From Trinickia fusca (lineage in GTDB: Bacteria > Pseudomonadota > Gammaproteobacteria > Burkholderiales > Burkholderiaceae), in NCBI RefSeq assembly GCF_003628145.1, contig NZ_RBZV01000008.1, forward strand, positions 211,821 through 275,820: DNA of 64,000 bases, in the 5' to 3' direction. Positions 1 to 9,063 of the stretch are shown in pieces. The translations under genes were made by a program, and so were the position numbers. Below the pieces are notes generated by a model. That model searched no databases and was not told the DNA's origin. It saw nothing but the letters and a program-made list of their open reading frames with translations. The first letter of the stretch is position 1. Each line of letters opens with the position of its first letter.

Positions 1-536
<536 letters not shown>

Positions 537-560
537 GGTCGAAAGCCCGCGACCCATGCA

Positions 561-595
561 CGATGCGGACGCTGATGGTCAATGCGTCCGCATCG
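561..595. terminator. Hairpin between argG and dsbB
   Basis: A perfect 12-bp inverted repeat (561-572 with 584-595, 11-nt loop) lies in the short gap between two converging genes. There is no T-run on either side, so it is a terminator-like hairpin rather than a classical intrinsic terminator. Confidence 0.5.
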
Positions 596-625
596 CGCGT
601 AGGGCGGCGGGCCAATCGATTCAAC

Positions 626-1132
626 TCAACTACTGAGCTGCGCCCGAACTTGAGCCATGCTCGAGACGAGCAGCAGCGCACATGCCGCGAATATCGCGAG
701 TGCCCACATCGGCAAGGACAACCCCAGGATCGGCGGATACGGTGTCTCGCACAGCCCCGCGACCTTGAACACGCCCGGCAGCCAGTGCGCGGGAGGCAGA
801 CTGTCGACGATCGGCTGCAGCGCATCGAAGCCGCAGCTGAATGCCGGATGGGACTGCACGTAAACGTGCCGCCCAGCCACGATCACACCGGCTAGCGCCG
901 ATACCAGCGCCAGCGCACGCCATAGCCGCACGCGGCGTCCGACTCCAGCAGCCGCAAACGAAAACGCGGCAACCAGCAGGAACAGATAGCGCTGGATGAT
1001 GCAGAGCGGACACGGATCTTCGTGCAGCGCGTGCTGAATCCAGAGCGCGCCGCCCACCACCGCAACACAACCGACGCCGATCGCGATCAACGTCCCTCGT
1101 TGCTCCCCAACGGGCTGAGTTGGTATGTTCAT
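626..1132 (-). CDS. dsbB: Disulfide bond formation protein B
   Basis: The product is a 168-residue inner-membrane protein that reoxidises periplasmic DsbA and passes the electrons to quinone. The cysteine pattern is that of DsbB: C41-P-L-C44 in the first periplasmic loop ([11 protein letters not shown]) and C100 and C128 in the second (HPAFSCGFD and GLCETPYPP). Four hydrophobic segments are visible. I start at the ATG at 1132 because the longer reading upstream is not DsbB-like and runs into the neighbouring gene. It begins 5 bp after the decarboxylase stop, so it could be the last gene of that minus-strand operon, although dsbB is a general housekeeping gene. Confidence 0.95.
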   Translation of the reverse strand: MNIPTQPVGEQRGTLIAIGVGCVAVVGGALWIQHALHEDPCPLCIIQRYLFLLVAAFSFAAAGVGRRVRLWRALALVSALAGVIVAGRHVYVQSHPAFSCGFDALQPIVDSLPPAHWLPGVFKVAGLCETPYPPILGLSLPMWALAIFAACALLLVSSMAQVRAQLSS

Positions 1133-1137
1133 GGCGA

Positions 1138-2529
1138 TCACCCCAGTGCTCGGACCAGCGATTGGAAGATGCGGTCCACGTCCCGCTCGCCCGTGCGCCA
1201 ATTGCAAAACGCCACGCGCAGGCCCCATGTGCCGGCGTAGACCGTCGTCGTGATGAAAACGTCGCCCAGATCGCGCACCGCGAGCATGTAAGCACCGATG
1301 CGCGCTTCGTCGGGTTGCTCGGCAAGCGTGAAGCAGACCACGTTGAGGCGGGTGGGCGCGAGCAGCTTAAGGCCAGGCTGCTCCGCAATCATGCGGCCCA
1401 GCCGATGCGCGAGCGCGATGTTGCGGCGGACGATCTCGGCGTGACCGTCGCGACCATAAGCGGCGAGCGCAAACCACGTCGAGAGCGCACGCAGACGGCG
1501 CGAGTTTTCCGGCGTCAGATGGACGAAGTCCGGGTTGTCGGTGGGCACGCCCAGATACGCCGAACTGTTTTGAAAAACGCGCACCTGCAAGTCGCGCCGG
1601 CGGCTGAACTGCACCGCCGCGTCATAGGGCACGTTCAACCACTTGTGCAGGTCGATGCAGATCGAATCGGCACCATCGAGACCGCGCGTGAGCGATGCAT
1701 GATCGGGCGAGAGCGCGGCGAATGCGCCGAACGCGGCATCGACGTGCAGCCAGAACGAGTAGCGCGACTTGAGTTCCACGATGGCCGGCAGCGCGTCGAA
1801 ATCGACCGTGTTGACGGTGCCCGTGTTCGCGACGACGATCACCGGCTCGCCTTCGAAGCGCTCGAGCGCGGTCTCGAGCGCATCGAGGTCGACGGCTTCA
1901 CGCTCTTTCAGCGTCGCGATCTTCTGGACGGCGCGACGGCCGATCCCGAGCACCGACAGCGCTTTGTAGATGCTCGAATGCGGCGTGCCCGACAGCACTC
2001 GGATCGGTGGCAGCATGCCGACGCCGTGCTCCGAAATATCGACGCGGTTCGGGCAGTTTTCGCCGAGCCATTCGCGGCCGATCGCCAGGCCGACGAGATT
2101 GGACATCGTCGCGCCGCTGACGAACACGCCTTGCTGCGCATTGGAAAGCCCGAATAGCTCGCGCAGCCTCGCGATGGTTTCGCGCTCGAGATCGGGCGCC
2201 GCGCTGTCGATGCCCGCGGTCGGATTCTGATCGTAGACACTGGTCAGCCAGTCCCCGGCGATGGAGGCCGGCGTCGCGCCGCCCGTCACGAAGCCGAGGT
2301 AGCGCGCCCCTGCACTGCCGGAGAATCCCGGTGCCCAGCGCTTTTGGAAATCGTCGAACGCGCTATCGAAGCCGAGTCCGTGCTCCGGCAACGGCTGGGG
2401 CGTGACGGGGGTCGGCGCAAGCGCGGCCGGGCGCTCGTCGATGCGGTCAAGCACATCGAGCGCGTGATCGAGCGTGCGCGTCAGTACTCCTTCGATTCCG
2501 ACAAGGTCATGTGAGAGTTTGGCGTCCAT
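1138..2529 (-). CDS. PLP-dependent group II amino-acid decarboxylase
   Basis: This 463-residue protein belongs to the aromatic-L-amino-acid / glutamate decarboxylase fold family. Visible hallmarks are [14 protein letters not shown] (138-150), the cofactor aspartate in HVDAAFG (D264) and the Schiff-base lysine in [11 protein letters not shown] (K296). The expected reaction is removal of CO2 from an L-amino acid to give an amine; the substrate cannot be read from the sequence. It lies 46 bp downstream of the MFS gene and 5 bp upstream of dsbB on the same strand. Because it is co-directional with the HDO oxidase and the exporter, I infer it may supply an amine building block for the adjacent cluster. 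The family is sure, the role is inferred. Confidence 0.88.
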   Translation of the reverse strand: MDAKLSHDLVGIEGVLTRTLDHALDVLDRIDERPAALAPTPVTPQPLPEHGLGFDSAFDDFQKRWAPGFSGSAGARYLGFVTGGATPASIAGDWLTSVYDQNPTAGIDSAAPDLERETIARLRELFGLSNAQQGVFVSGATMSNLVGLAIGREWLGENCPNRVDISEHGVGMLPPIRVLSGTPHSSIYKALSVLGIGRRAVQKIATLKEREAVDLDALETALERFEGEPVIVVANTGTVNTVDFDALPAIVELKSRYSFWLHVDAAFGAFAALSPDHASLTRGLDGADSICIDLHKWLNVPYDAAVQFSRRRDLQVRVFQNSSAYLGVPTDNPDFVHLTPENSRRLRALSTWFALAAYGRDGHAEIVRRNIALAHRLGRMIAEQPGLKLLAPTRLNVVCFTLAEQPDEARIGAYMLAVRDLGDVFITTTVYAGTWGLRVAFCNWRTGERDVDRIFQSLVRALG

Positions 2530-2575
2530 TTTTTATAGGCTATCGAGGTGGAGGAAAGAGGACTGGCCAACCGCG

Positions 2576-3811
2576 CTACACGTTAGACGCGCGTGGACGC
2601 AGCGTGGCGAGCCAGAACAGGAGAGCGCACGTGCTGATCGTGGCGCCCAGTGCGCAGACGCCGGTCCAACCCAGTCGAGCGTAGACGAACGTCGACGCGA
2701 TCGATCCGGTCGCGCAGCCAGCGGAATAAAACAGCATGTAGGCAGCGGCCAAACGACTGCGCGCTTCGGGCCGCACCGCGAAAATCAGGCTTTGATTGGT
2801 GACGTGTACGGACTGCAAGCCCAGGTCGAACGCGACGACGCCTACCACGAGCGCCGCGAGCGAATGCATGACGAGCGCTGTCGGCAGCCAGGACGCGAGC
2901 ATCAGCACGAGGCCGATGCCCGAGGTCCATTGCGCGTAGCCGCGGTCCGCGAGCCGACCCGCGCGCGACGCGCCGAGCGCACCCGCTGCGCCCGCGAGGC
3001 CGAACAACCCGATTTCGGTGTGCGACAACGATAGCGGCGGCGCGCTGAGCGGCAGCACCATCGGCGTCCATAGCGTCATAGCCGCTGCGAAATGCAGGAA
3101 CGTCAGAAAGCCGCGCACGCGTAACACCGGCTCTTGCGCAAACAGCGAAAACACCGACGTGATCAGCCGCGGATACGACGTGTCGACGCGCGGCAAGCGA
3201 TGACGCGGCAGCGCGCGGAACAGCAGGCAGGCGAGCACGAACGTGGCGCCGGCCGACGTGAAATAGACCGCGCGCCAGCCCGCGAGATCGGCAATCGTTC
3301 CGGAGAAGGTTCGCGCGAGCAGGATGCCGAGCACGATGCCGCTCGTCACGGTGCCGACGACGTGCCCTCGCTGCGAAGGTTCGGCAAGCCCTGCGGCCAA
3401 CGACACGAGAATCTGCGTCAACACGCTGAGAAAGCCGATGAGCGCCATGCCGACGTAAAGCACCTGCGCGTTCGAGGCCGTGGCAATCGCGAGCAGAGCG
3501 AGCGCAGCCGCGACGGACTGGCCGATGATCATCTTGCGCCGGTCCCACAAATCGCCGAGCGGAACGAGCAGCACCAGTCCAAGGCCGTAGCAGATGTTCG
3601 TCACCGTCATGAGGCTGCCAACCGCGGCGCGCGTGATGCCGAACTGACGGGCCAGCGTGTCGAGCAACGGTTGCGCGTAATAGGCGTTGGCGACCGCGAA
3701 GCCGGCAGTCACGGCGAACAGGAGCGTGACAGGCCAAGACAGCGACGCGCGGGCTTGGACCGCGCTGGTCTGCGAGGCGCGGTCCAACGCGGATAAGTGC
3801 TCAAGGCTCAT
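2576..3811 (-). CDS. MFS transporter (12 TM, drug/metabolite exporter type)
   Basis: The 411-residue protein has about twelve hydrophobic segments and the MFS loop 2-3 signature GDLWDRRKMI. The start NAYYAQPLLDTLARQFG is typical of the YnfM/YgaY-like group of putative exporters. I start at the ATG at 3811; the longer reading to 3973 would add an Arg-rich segment unlike this family and would run back into the HDO gene. It sits between the HDO oxidase and the decarboxylase genes in one direction. Inference: exporter of the cluster's product or a self-resistance pump. Substrate unknown. Confidence 0.88.
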   Translation of the reverse strand: MSLEHLSALDRASQTSAVQARASLSWPVTLLFAVTAGFAVANAYYAQPLLDTLARQFGITRAAVGSLMTVTNICYGLGLVLLVPLGDLWDRRKMIIGQSVAAALALLAIATASNAQVLYVGMALIGFLSVLTQILVSLAAGLAEPSQRGHVVGTVTSGIVLGILLARTFSGTIADLAGWRAVYFTSAGATFVLACLLFRALPRHRLPRVDTSYPRLITSVFSLFAQEPVLRVRGFLTFLHFAAAMTLWTPMVLPLSAPPLSLSHTEIGLFGLAGAAGALGASRAGRLADRGYAQWTSGIGLVLMLASWLPTALVMHSLAALVVGVVAFDLGLQSVHVTNQSLIFAVRPEARSRLAAAYMLFYSAGCATGSIASTFVYARLGWTGVCALGATISTCALLFWLATLRPRASNV

Positions 3812-3862
3812 GATGAGGTCTCGTTGCGTGATCGCTTGGTGGGAAGTGAGATGCGGCGACGA

Positions 3863-3883
3863 GCGCGGGCGACGAGCCCGCGC
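3863..3883. terminator. GC-rich hairpin just after the HDO1 gene
   Basis: A perfect 8-bp inverted repeat (3863-3870 with 3876-3883, 5-nt loop) lies 6 bp past the stop of the minus-strand HDO gene and before the MFS gene. It could lower read-through or stabilise the HDO mRNA 3' end. There is no T-run. Confidence 0.35.
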
Positions 3884-3888
3884 CGTCA

Positions 3889-4842
3889 TCACTGGAGCGA
3901 CTGCCGCATGTTCTCCATCACCACGCCCGCCCCTTCGTAGTAGTCCTTCTCGACGTTGAAGCGGATCAGGCAACCGATGCAGATGTCGCGGATCGCGGCG
4001 GGATTCTGCGTCGCGAGCGGCAGCAGCACGCGCTTGACGAGGCTGTTGCCGTGAACCACGTCGATCTTCGTATGCAGCACGTGGTACTCGATGACTTGCT
4101 CGGGCACCTTGTGACGACGCATGCCCTTCACCATCTTCGAGAAGCGGTACGGCACGGTGTCCTCGAGCAGCGTCAGCGTGCCGAGCAACCGGACACAGTA
4201 CCAGCGGCGCAGCGCGTACATCGAGAGCAGATTGCCGTTCTTCAACGCGAGCGCCGACGAAAGAATCGACGAATCGAAGCGCGTCAGATACTGGCGGAAG
4301 TGCGGCTCGGCTTTACCGAACAGCAGCGTATGCATGCCTTCGAGATTGCCGAGGCCCATCTCGTCCCAGAAGTTCTCGGCGATGGCGAGCTTCATGTCGC
4401 CGAGCATGCCGATCTGCGAAAGCGCGATCGTGTCGTCGAAGCGGCCATCTACCTGAGCCTCGAGGCAAACGTAGAACGCGAGCTGCTCGAGCGAGGACTC
4501 TTCGGCAAGAAAGCGGAAAAACGGCGCAACGGCCTCCCGGTTCGTGCGGCGCAGCTCGTAGTACCACTCTTCGAGCTGCGCGGCGTTCTGCGGCAGATTG
4601 GACAGGTCGAGACGCGACTCTTCGTGAAGATTCCACTCGCTCTCGATCGTCAGGATCTCCTCGTATTCGTCGCGCTGGGGAATCGTGTCGTACGCGCTCG
4701 GCGGCGCCAGCTCGCGCAGATAGAACGTATTCAGCTTCTTCTGCGCTTCGAGCGTATTGCAGCGAGGCGTGTCCGCCGTTTCGACGTCGTGCGCCGAGTG
4801 GAAGGTGTTCGAGGTGGCTTCGAGGTTGACTTGCGTGGTCAT
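3889..4842 (-). CDS. Haem-oxygenase-like diiron oxidase (HDO family), first copy
   Basis: The 317-residue protein resembles the iron-containing redox enzyme family (Haem_oxygenase_2 type, PF14518). Candidate metal ligands appear in the expected order: E128 in CLEAQVD, E161 and H171 in DEMGLGNLEGMH, and an H-x3-D-x2-H array (H257, D261, H264) in EYHVLHTKIDVVHG. Characterised HDO proteins (UndA, BesC, the central domain of SznF) use O2 at a non-haem diiron site for decarboxylation, C-C cleavage or N-oxygenation. I choose the ATG at 4842 because a GGAG lies 8 nt before it; GTG and ATG codons at 4851 and 4848 are alternatives. It heads a minus-strand operon divergent from a second HDO and a ferredoxin. 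The reaction is unknown. Confidence 0.8.
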   Translation of the reverse strand: MTTQVNLEATSNTFHSAHDVETADTPRCNTLEAQKKLNTFYLRELAPPSAYDTIPQRDEYEEILTIESEWNLHEESRLDLSNLPQNAAQLEEWYYELRRTNREAVAPFFRFLAEESSLEQLAFYVCLEAQVDGRFDDTIALSQIGMLGDMKLAIAENFWDEMGLGNLEGMHTLLFGKAEPHFRQYLTRFDSSILSSALALKNGNLLSMYALRRWYCVRLLGTLTLLEDTVPYRFSKMVKGMRRHKVPEQVIEYHVLHTKIDVVHGNSLVKRVLLPLATQNPAAIRDICIGCLIRFNVEKDYYEGAGVVMENMRQSLQ

Positions 4843-5242
4843 GCTCATCACTCCAGGCTAGGGATTGGAAAGACTACGTGGTCCAGACCAGTTGAATGAC
4901 CGCGAGCATGTGGTCCAACTGTGCGTCCAGACCAGCATGCTGAGGATGAGGCGAAATGTACTGAATGGCTCGCGGAGTCGTTAGCCCGGGTGTCTCAATG
5001 GTTTGACGGTACGTCCCACGTGCGCGGCCTCTTCGAGTCGACGGCCTACACAGCCGTTCGCCTGCGCGAGGACAGGGCGGGCCGTCATGTAATCAGAAAC
5101 GCATCGTTGGTCGGTTGGGACAAAAACGCTAACGATTCAGTCGGGTGTTTTCATACATTACACACACCGGATACACCGGTGCCGCCACCGCGATGGCGAA
5201 GCTGCCAGGTGGTGACTGATATGAACATGGAGGGATGAAGCG
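4843..5242. promoter_or_regulatory. Divergent intergenic region between the two cluster arms
   Basis: These 400 bp separate the HDO1 operon from the ferredoxin operon and should hold both promoters. An open frame at 4921-5238 has no ribosome binding site and no recognisable product, so I treat the region as non-coding. Operator-like repeats at 4878-4934 lie at the HDO1 side. Confidence 0.55.
4878..4934. promoter_or_regulatory. Operator-like direct and inverted repeats upstream of HDO1
   Basis: A 12-bp near-palindrome TGGTCCAGACCA lies at 4879-4890. Its right part GTCCAGACCA is repeated at 4925-4934, 44 bp on, and its left part GTGGTCCA at 4878-4885 recurs at 4910-4917, 32 bp on. Spacings close to whole helical turns suit a regulator that contacts one DNA face. 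Either an AraC-type protein (one is encoded at 11217-12251) or a GntR/FadR-type protein, whose sites are of TGGT-N-ACCA form, could bind. Site identity is inferred. Confidence 0.45.
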
Positions 5243-5545
5243 ATGCACAGGCTCACACTGATGCCGCAGGGAATCGAAGTATGGCTGCCCAATAACGCCG
5301 CGTTGACGGAACTCGATTTCGAACTGCACGGACAGGAGTCGATTCCGTTCGGATGCAGGGCTGGCGCATGTGGCGCCTGTGTCATCGAAGTGCTGGAAGG
5401 CGTCACGAATCTGGGCAATCGCCAGGATAGCGAGGACGCCTTCCTTCACAGGCTGGGCTATCCGGACCAGCGCTTCAGGCTCGCTTGTCAGTGCCGTCTG
5501 ACCGGGGCGGCAACCGTGCAAGCAGTCGCTGCGCCAAGCAACTGA
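5243..5545 (+). CDS. Plant-type [2Fe-2S] ferredoxin
   Basis: The 100-residue protein carries the plant/adrenodoxin-type cluster motif: C38, C43 and C46 in GCRAGACGAC, with the fourth ligand C82 in LACQC. It would be a soluble one-electron carrier. It is the first gene of the plus-strand arm, 60 bp before the second HDO gene. Diiron oxidases need electrons for O2 activation, so I infer it feeds one or both HDO proteins. A ferredoxin reductase is not encoded nearby, so a general cellular reductase would be needed. Confidence 0.92.
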   Translation: MHRLTLMPQGIEVWLPNNAALTELDFELHGQESIPFGCRAGACGACVIEVLEGVTNLGNRQDSEDAFLHRLGYPDQRFRLACQCRLTGAATVQAVAAPSN

Positions 5546-5605
5546 ACTAAAGAACGTTTCGCTTGTTGTCTGTCTCCCCACTCTCTTATATATAGAGGAC
5601 TCCTC

Positions 5606-6358
5606 ATGAGTAACCGTGTTAAAAATGCGGGACTGGAAAACCGCACGCCGTTCCTGAACGCAGCGGCTTCCGCCCAGCTGCGCGCCGAGATCGATGCGCT
5701 CATCGATCGCCAGATCGACACGTGGTACGAGACTGTGCCGTACGCCGCGCACCTCGAGGGCAAGACGATCGACAGCGAATACTACCGTCGTCACCTCATC
5801 GAAACCGCGTGGCGCATTCGTCTGCTTCGCGTGTCGGAATCGAAGGCGCTCGCCGAGATTGCGAAGCGTAGCCCGGAAGCCGCTCAGATCTGGGCCAACT
5901 ACGAACGCGAAGAGATGCTGCACGACGATCTTTTCATTCAGGATCTCGAGCGCGCCGGCGTGTCGCGCGAGACGTTCCTCGCGACGGAGCCGTACCTGTC
6001 GACCAAGCTGTTGACCGGCTATTTCTCGTATCTGCTCGATCACGAGGGGCCGCTGGGGGTCGTCGCGTATTCGTACCTGGTCGAGTATGTGAACGTGAAG
6101 CTCGAGCCGCGCAAGATCGCCGCGCTGAAGGACTCGGTCGGCGAGCAGAACATCGGCGGCCAGATCTCGCACTCGCACACCGACATCAACGACGATCACC
6201 CGGGCGAGGTTTGGGCGGCGATCCGCTATCTGCTGCGCGACAAGGATGAAGTCGAAGCGCTCAAACGCTACCTGTCCGAGCATCAGACGGTCCTCGCGCT
6301 CTACTTCAAGGAGCTGTACGAAGACAAGATCGAGTCGACGCTGAAAGCGGCGGCCTAA
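5606..6358 (+). CDS. Haem-oxygenase-like (HDO-type) iron protein, second copy
   Basis: The 250-residue, mostly helical protein has the E-x2-H pair of the haem-oxygenase-like diiron family (E103 and H106 in EREEMLHDD), a central glutamate (E160 in YLVEYVNV) and a His/Asp-rich segment HSHTDINDDH (189-198) where the third metal-binding helix would be. The exact H-x3-D-x2-H spacing of the first copy is not kept, so the ligand set may differ. A good ribosome binding site (AGAGGA) precedes the ATG. It follows the [2Fe-2S] ferredoxin and precedes ATP-grasp 1 by 13 bp. The two HDO proteins share little sequence and probably do different steps. Reaction unknown. Confidence 0.75.
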   Translation: MSNRVKNAGLENRTPFLNAAASAQLRAEIDALIDRQIDTWYETVPYAAHLEGKTIDSEYYRRHLIETAWRIRLLRVSESKALAEIAKRSPEAAQIWANYEREEMLHDDLFIQDLERAGVSRETFLATEPYLSTKLLTGYFSYLLDHEGPLGVVAYSYLVEYVNVKLEPRKIAALKDSVGEQNIGGQISHSHTDINDDHPGEVWAAIRYLLRDKDEVEALKRYLSEHQTVLALYFKELYEDKIESTLKAAA

Positions 6359-6371
6359 CCGGAGAGCCGAC

Positions 6372-7700
6372 ATGCTGGCTGATGGCGTCCTGATTCTGAG
6401 TCATTGCGGTTATTCGTTCGTCGAGGATCTCGTCGCGGCCATCGGCCAGCGGCAGCTTCAAGCGTATGTGCTGTCGTCCCGACCGTTGCCGGAACATGCC
6501 GATCGCATCGACGCGCTGCGCGCGCTCGCAGCGGACGCATTTGCGACCGATGCGCACGAATTGTCGACGCAAGACGTCGAGCGCGCGTTGGCGCTGCTGC
6601 AAGCAAGGGGTGTGCGCGTGCGCGCTTGCATTTCGGTATGGGAGGGGTATCGCGAGTTGATGGCGCATGCGAACGCGCTGCTCGGCGTCGCCGACCTCTT
6701 GCCCGCGCGTGTCGCGACGTTGCGCAACAAGCTTCAAGTGCGCAACACGCTGCGCGCGGCCGGCCTGTCGAGCCGTACCGCCCATGCGCTCACGCCCGCG
6801 GTGCTGAGGCAGTTGCAGGAAAGCGGCAGCGCGCATTTCGTGAAGCCGATGTTCGGTATCGCGTCATACGGTGCGTTCCGGCTCACGCCGCAGACGACGT
6901 GGGCCTCGCTCGAGGCGATCGCCGACGAGGCGCGGGCCGATACCGTCTACGCGTCGGCGCTCGGTGCGCGCATCGAGTTCATCGCCGAGGAGTACGTGAG
7001 CGGCACCGAATACAGCTTCGAGGTGCTGGTCGCTGCAGGGCGCAGATTCGTCGTCGCGATTCATGAGAAATGCGAACTGACCGAGGCCAATGGCACGGTG
7101 CTCGAGGACAGCTGCACGAGCCCGCCCGTGTCGCTGAGCCCGAGCGAATGCACGGCCGGTATCGCGTGGCTCGAGGCGGTGTTCGCGCACCTGTCGCTCG
7201 ATTGGGGATGTTTTCACGTCGAAGCACGCTTCGACGGCAAGCGCTGGGACCTGATCGAAATCAATCCGCGCGTCGGCGGCAGCCTGATTTCGCCGAGCGT
7301 GAAAGCGCTGAACAGCGAAGCCAACCTGCTCGAGCTGTGGCTCGGCGTGCTGCTCGAGCAGCGCGAAGCCCAGCTGACGGAACAGCTCGCGCGTCTCGCG
7401 TACGGCGAACAGGGCGACGCGCCGGGCACGAACGCAACGTTCTTCAGAGTCTATTTCGCGTCGCCCGGATTGATCGAAGACATCAGCCTCAAGGCGCTGC
7501 CGCGCACGCCCGTCGTCACACAGGTCCTGCTGAAGGCCGGCGACGAGGTGGATCCGGCCTCGCGTGAGGTGTTCCTCGGGCAGCTGTTGTGGTCGATGAG
7601 CCGCGTCGAACGTGATGCCGAGCTCGACACGATGCTGGCCGCGTCGGCTGATGCGATTGAGGTGCGTTACCGGCTTGCTGAGCCGGCACTGGGGGCATGA
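6372..7700 (+). CDS. ATP-grasp ligase 1
   Basis: The 442-residue protein has the layout of an ATP-grasp carboxylate-amine ligase. Its ATP lysine is in HFVKPMFG (K158), the hinge acids in EEYVSGTEY (about 206-213), and the Mg2+ ligands are E284 in FHVEARF and E296/N298 in IEINPRVGGS. Related enzymes activate a carboxylate as acyl phosphate and join it to an amine, as in dipeptide ligases such as BacD and DdaF. It is the first of three consecutive ATP-grasp genes, and its stop overlaps or abuts the next start, so translation is probably coupled. Substrates are unknown. Confidence 0.87.
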   Translation: MLADGVLILSHCGYSFVEDLVAAIGQRQLQAYVLSSRPLPEHADRIDALRALAADAFATDAHELSTQDVERALALLQARGVRVRACISVWEGYRELMAHANALLGVADLLPARVATLRNKLQVRNTLRAAGLSSRTAHALTPAVLRQLQESGSAHFVKPMFGIASYGAFRLTPQTTWASLEAIADEARADTVYASALGARIEFIAEEYVSGTEYSFEVLVAAGRRFVVAIHEKCELTEANGTVLEDSCTSPPVSLSPSECTAGIAWLEAVFAHLSLDWGCFHVEARFDGKRWDLIEINPRVGGSLISPSVKALNSEANLLELWLGVLLEQREAQLTEQLARLAYGEQGDAPGTNATFFRVYFASPGLIEDISLKALPRTPVVTQVLLKAGDEVDPASREVFLGQLLWSMSRVERDAELDTMLAASADAIEVRYRLAEPALGA

Positions 7701-7702
7701 CC

Positions 7703-9025
7703 ATGAAAATCCAACCATCTTGTTTGTTGCTGATTGTCGATTACAACCTGAGCCGTATCGACGATGTCGCTCATATGGCGCACTACGCACGCGAGCGCTA
7801 CGGTGCGGGGACGGTGTTGATTCGCCCCGCTCCGAGCGAACGTGTCGCACGCATTTGCGACCATGTGATCGACCTCGATCCGCTTGCCGACGGCTTCGTC
7901 GAAGCAGCGCTCGAGCGGCTCGCCCGGTTCTCGGGACGTCTGCGCGCGGGCATCGTGTTCTCGGACAACGCCGTGCAAAGCGGAGCCGAACTGCTCGAAC
8001 GGCTCGACCTCGCGGTCGATTGCGCGTCGCTCGCGGCGGGAGCGTTCAGCAAGCACGAGTATCGCGTCGCGGAGCATCGCACGCGGGAAATACTCGAGGC
8101 GCAGGGCGTCATGGTGCCGGACTATGCACAAGCCGAGTCGGTCGACGATCTGCAGCGCTTTTGCGCGGACCACCCGGACGGCTTCGTCGTCAAGCCATCG
8201 TGCGAGGGCAACAATCGCGGGGTCGTCGTCGTGCGTGACGGCGACAGTCTCGACGCAGCGTTCAGCGAGGTCGCGCCGTATCTGCATGGGGGGGTGATCT
8301 GCGAGGCGTTCATTCCCTACGCGCGCGAGTTCTCGTTCGACGGCATCGGCGCGCTGTCATTCATCACCGAGAAGGTGAGCGCGACCGGGCGCTATCCGGT
8401 GGAGGTCGCGCAGATTCTGCCGTCGCGGCTCGAGGCACACGAGCAGCGCACGCTCGTGCGCGCCGGACGTGCGGCGAATCTTCTCGTCGGGCAATGCGAC
8501 GGACCGTTCCACAACGAAATCAAGCTCAGCGACGACGGGCTGCGCGCGGCGGTCGTCGAACCGAACCGTCGTCCGGCGGGCATGAAGATATGGTGGCTCG
8601 CACGTTGGGCGTACGGCATCGACCTGTTCCATACGTGGATCGACTCGGTGTTCGGCAGCGCGCCGCCAGCCCAATTGCCCGAGCCGGAGCGCTTCGCGGC
8701 AGCCGTGATGCTCGGCGTCGCACAAGATCGCCTTTTTTCGCCGCAGGACGTTCGCGTCGGGGCGAAGCCGCTCGACGATGCCATCGCGGCCACCGCGCGC
8801 GCGCTCGGCCTGCGCGACGGCGCGTTGCAAGCGCGCGGCTTCGAGTGGCTCGCCGCTGAGCGGCGGTTCGTCCATGCGATCGCACGCGACAACGCCGATT
8901 TCGTCGCGCTCGCGATCGTCACGCTCGAATCCGGCGACGGCGACATTCGCGACGTCGTCGCAACGCTGCGCGCCCAATGGCCGGCCGCGCTCGACGCAGC
9001 ATGTGAAACGCGCGCGGCGGCATGA
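7703..9025 (+). CDS. ATP-grasp ligase 2
   Basis: The 440-residue protein is a second ATP-grasp enzyme, distinct from its neighbours. Visible elements are the ATP lysine in FVVKPSCEGNN (K164), a hinge glutamate (E201 in ICEAFIPY), N271-E272 in HNEIKL and the Mg2+-site residues E286-P-N288-R-R in VVEPNRRPAGMK. The common NPR-V-GG motif is replaced by PNRRPAG, so it may belong to another substrate class. I prefer the ATG at 7703 because a GGGGG run lies 7-8 nt before it; the ATG at 7697 overlaps the upstream stop as ATGA but sits too close to that run. The substrate is unknown. Confidence 0.85.
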   Translation: MKIQPSCLLLIVDYNLSRIDDVAHMAHYARERYGAGTVLIRPAPSERVARICDHVIDLDPLADGFVEAALERLARFSGRLRAGIVFSDNAVQSGAELLERLDLAVDCASLAAGAFSKHEYRVAEHRTREILEAQGVMVPDYAQAESVDDLQRFCADHPDGFVVKPSCEGNNRGVVVVRDGDSLDAAFSEVAPYLHGGVICEAFIPYAREFSFDGIGALSFITEKVSATGRYPVEVAQILPSRLEAHEQRTLVRAGRAANLLVGQCDGPFHNEIKLSDDGLRAAVVEPNRRPAGMKIWWLARWAYGIDLFHTWIDSVFGSAPPAQLPEPERFAAAVMLGVAQDRLFSPQDVRVGAKPLDDAIAATARALGLRDGALQARGFEWLAAERRFVHAIARDNADFVALAIVTLESGDGDIRDVVATLRAQWPAALDAACETRAAA

Positions 9026-9063
9026 GTTCCGCCTGCTGAACACTTCACGCCAGGAGACCTGCG

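Noticed and set aside
4921..5238. A 105-codon frame in the divergent cluster promoter
   Set aside because: No ribosome binding site, no motif, and it covers operator-like repeats and the promoter of the ferredoxin operon.
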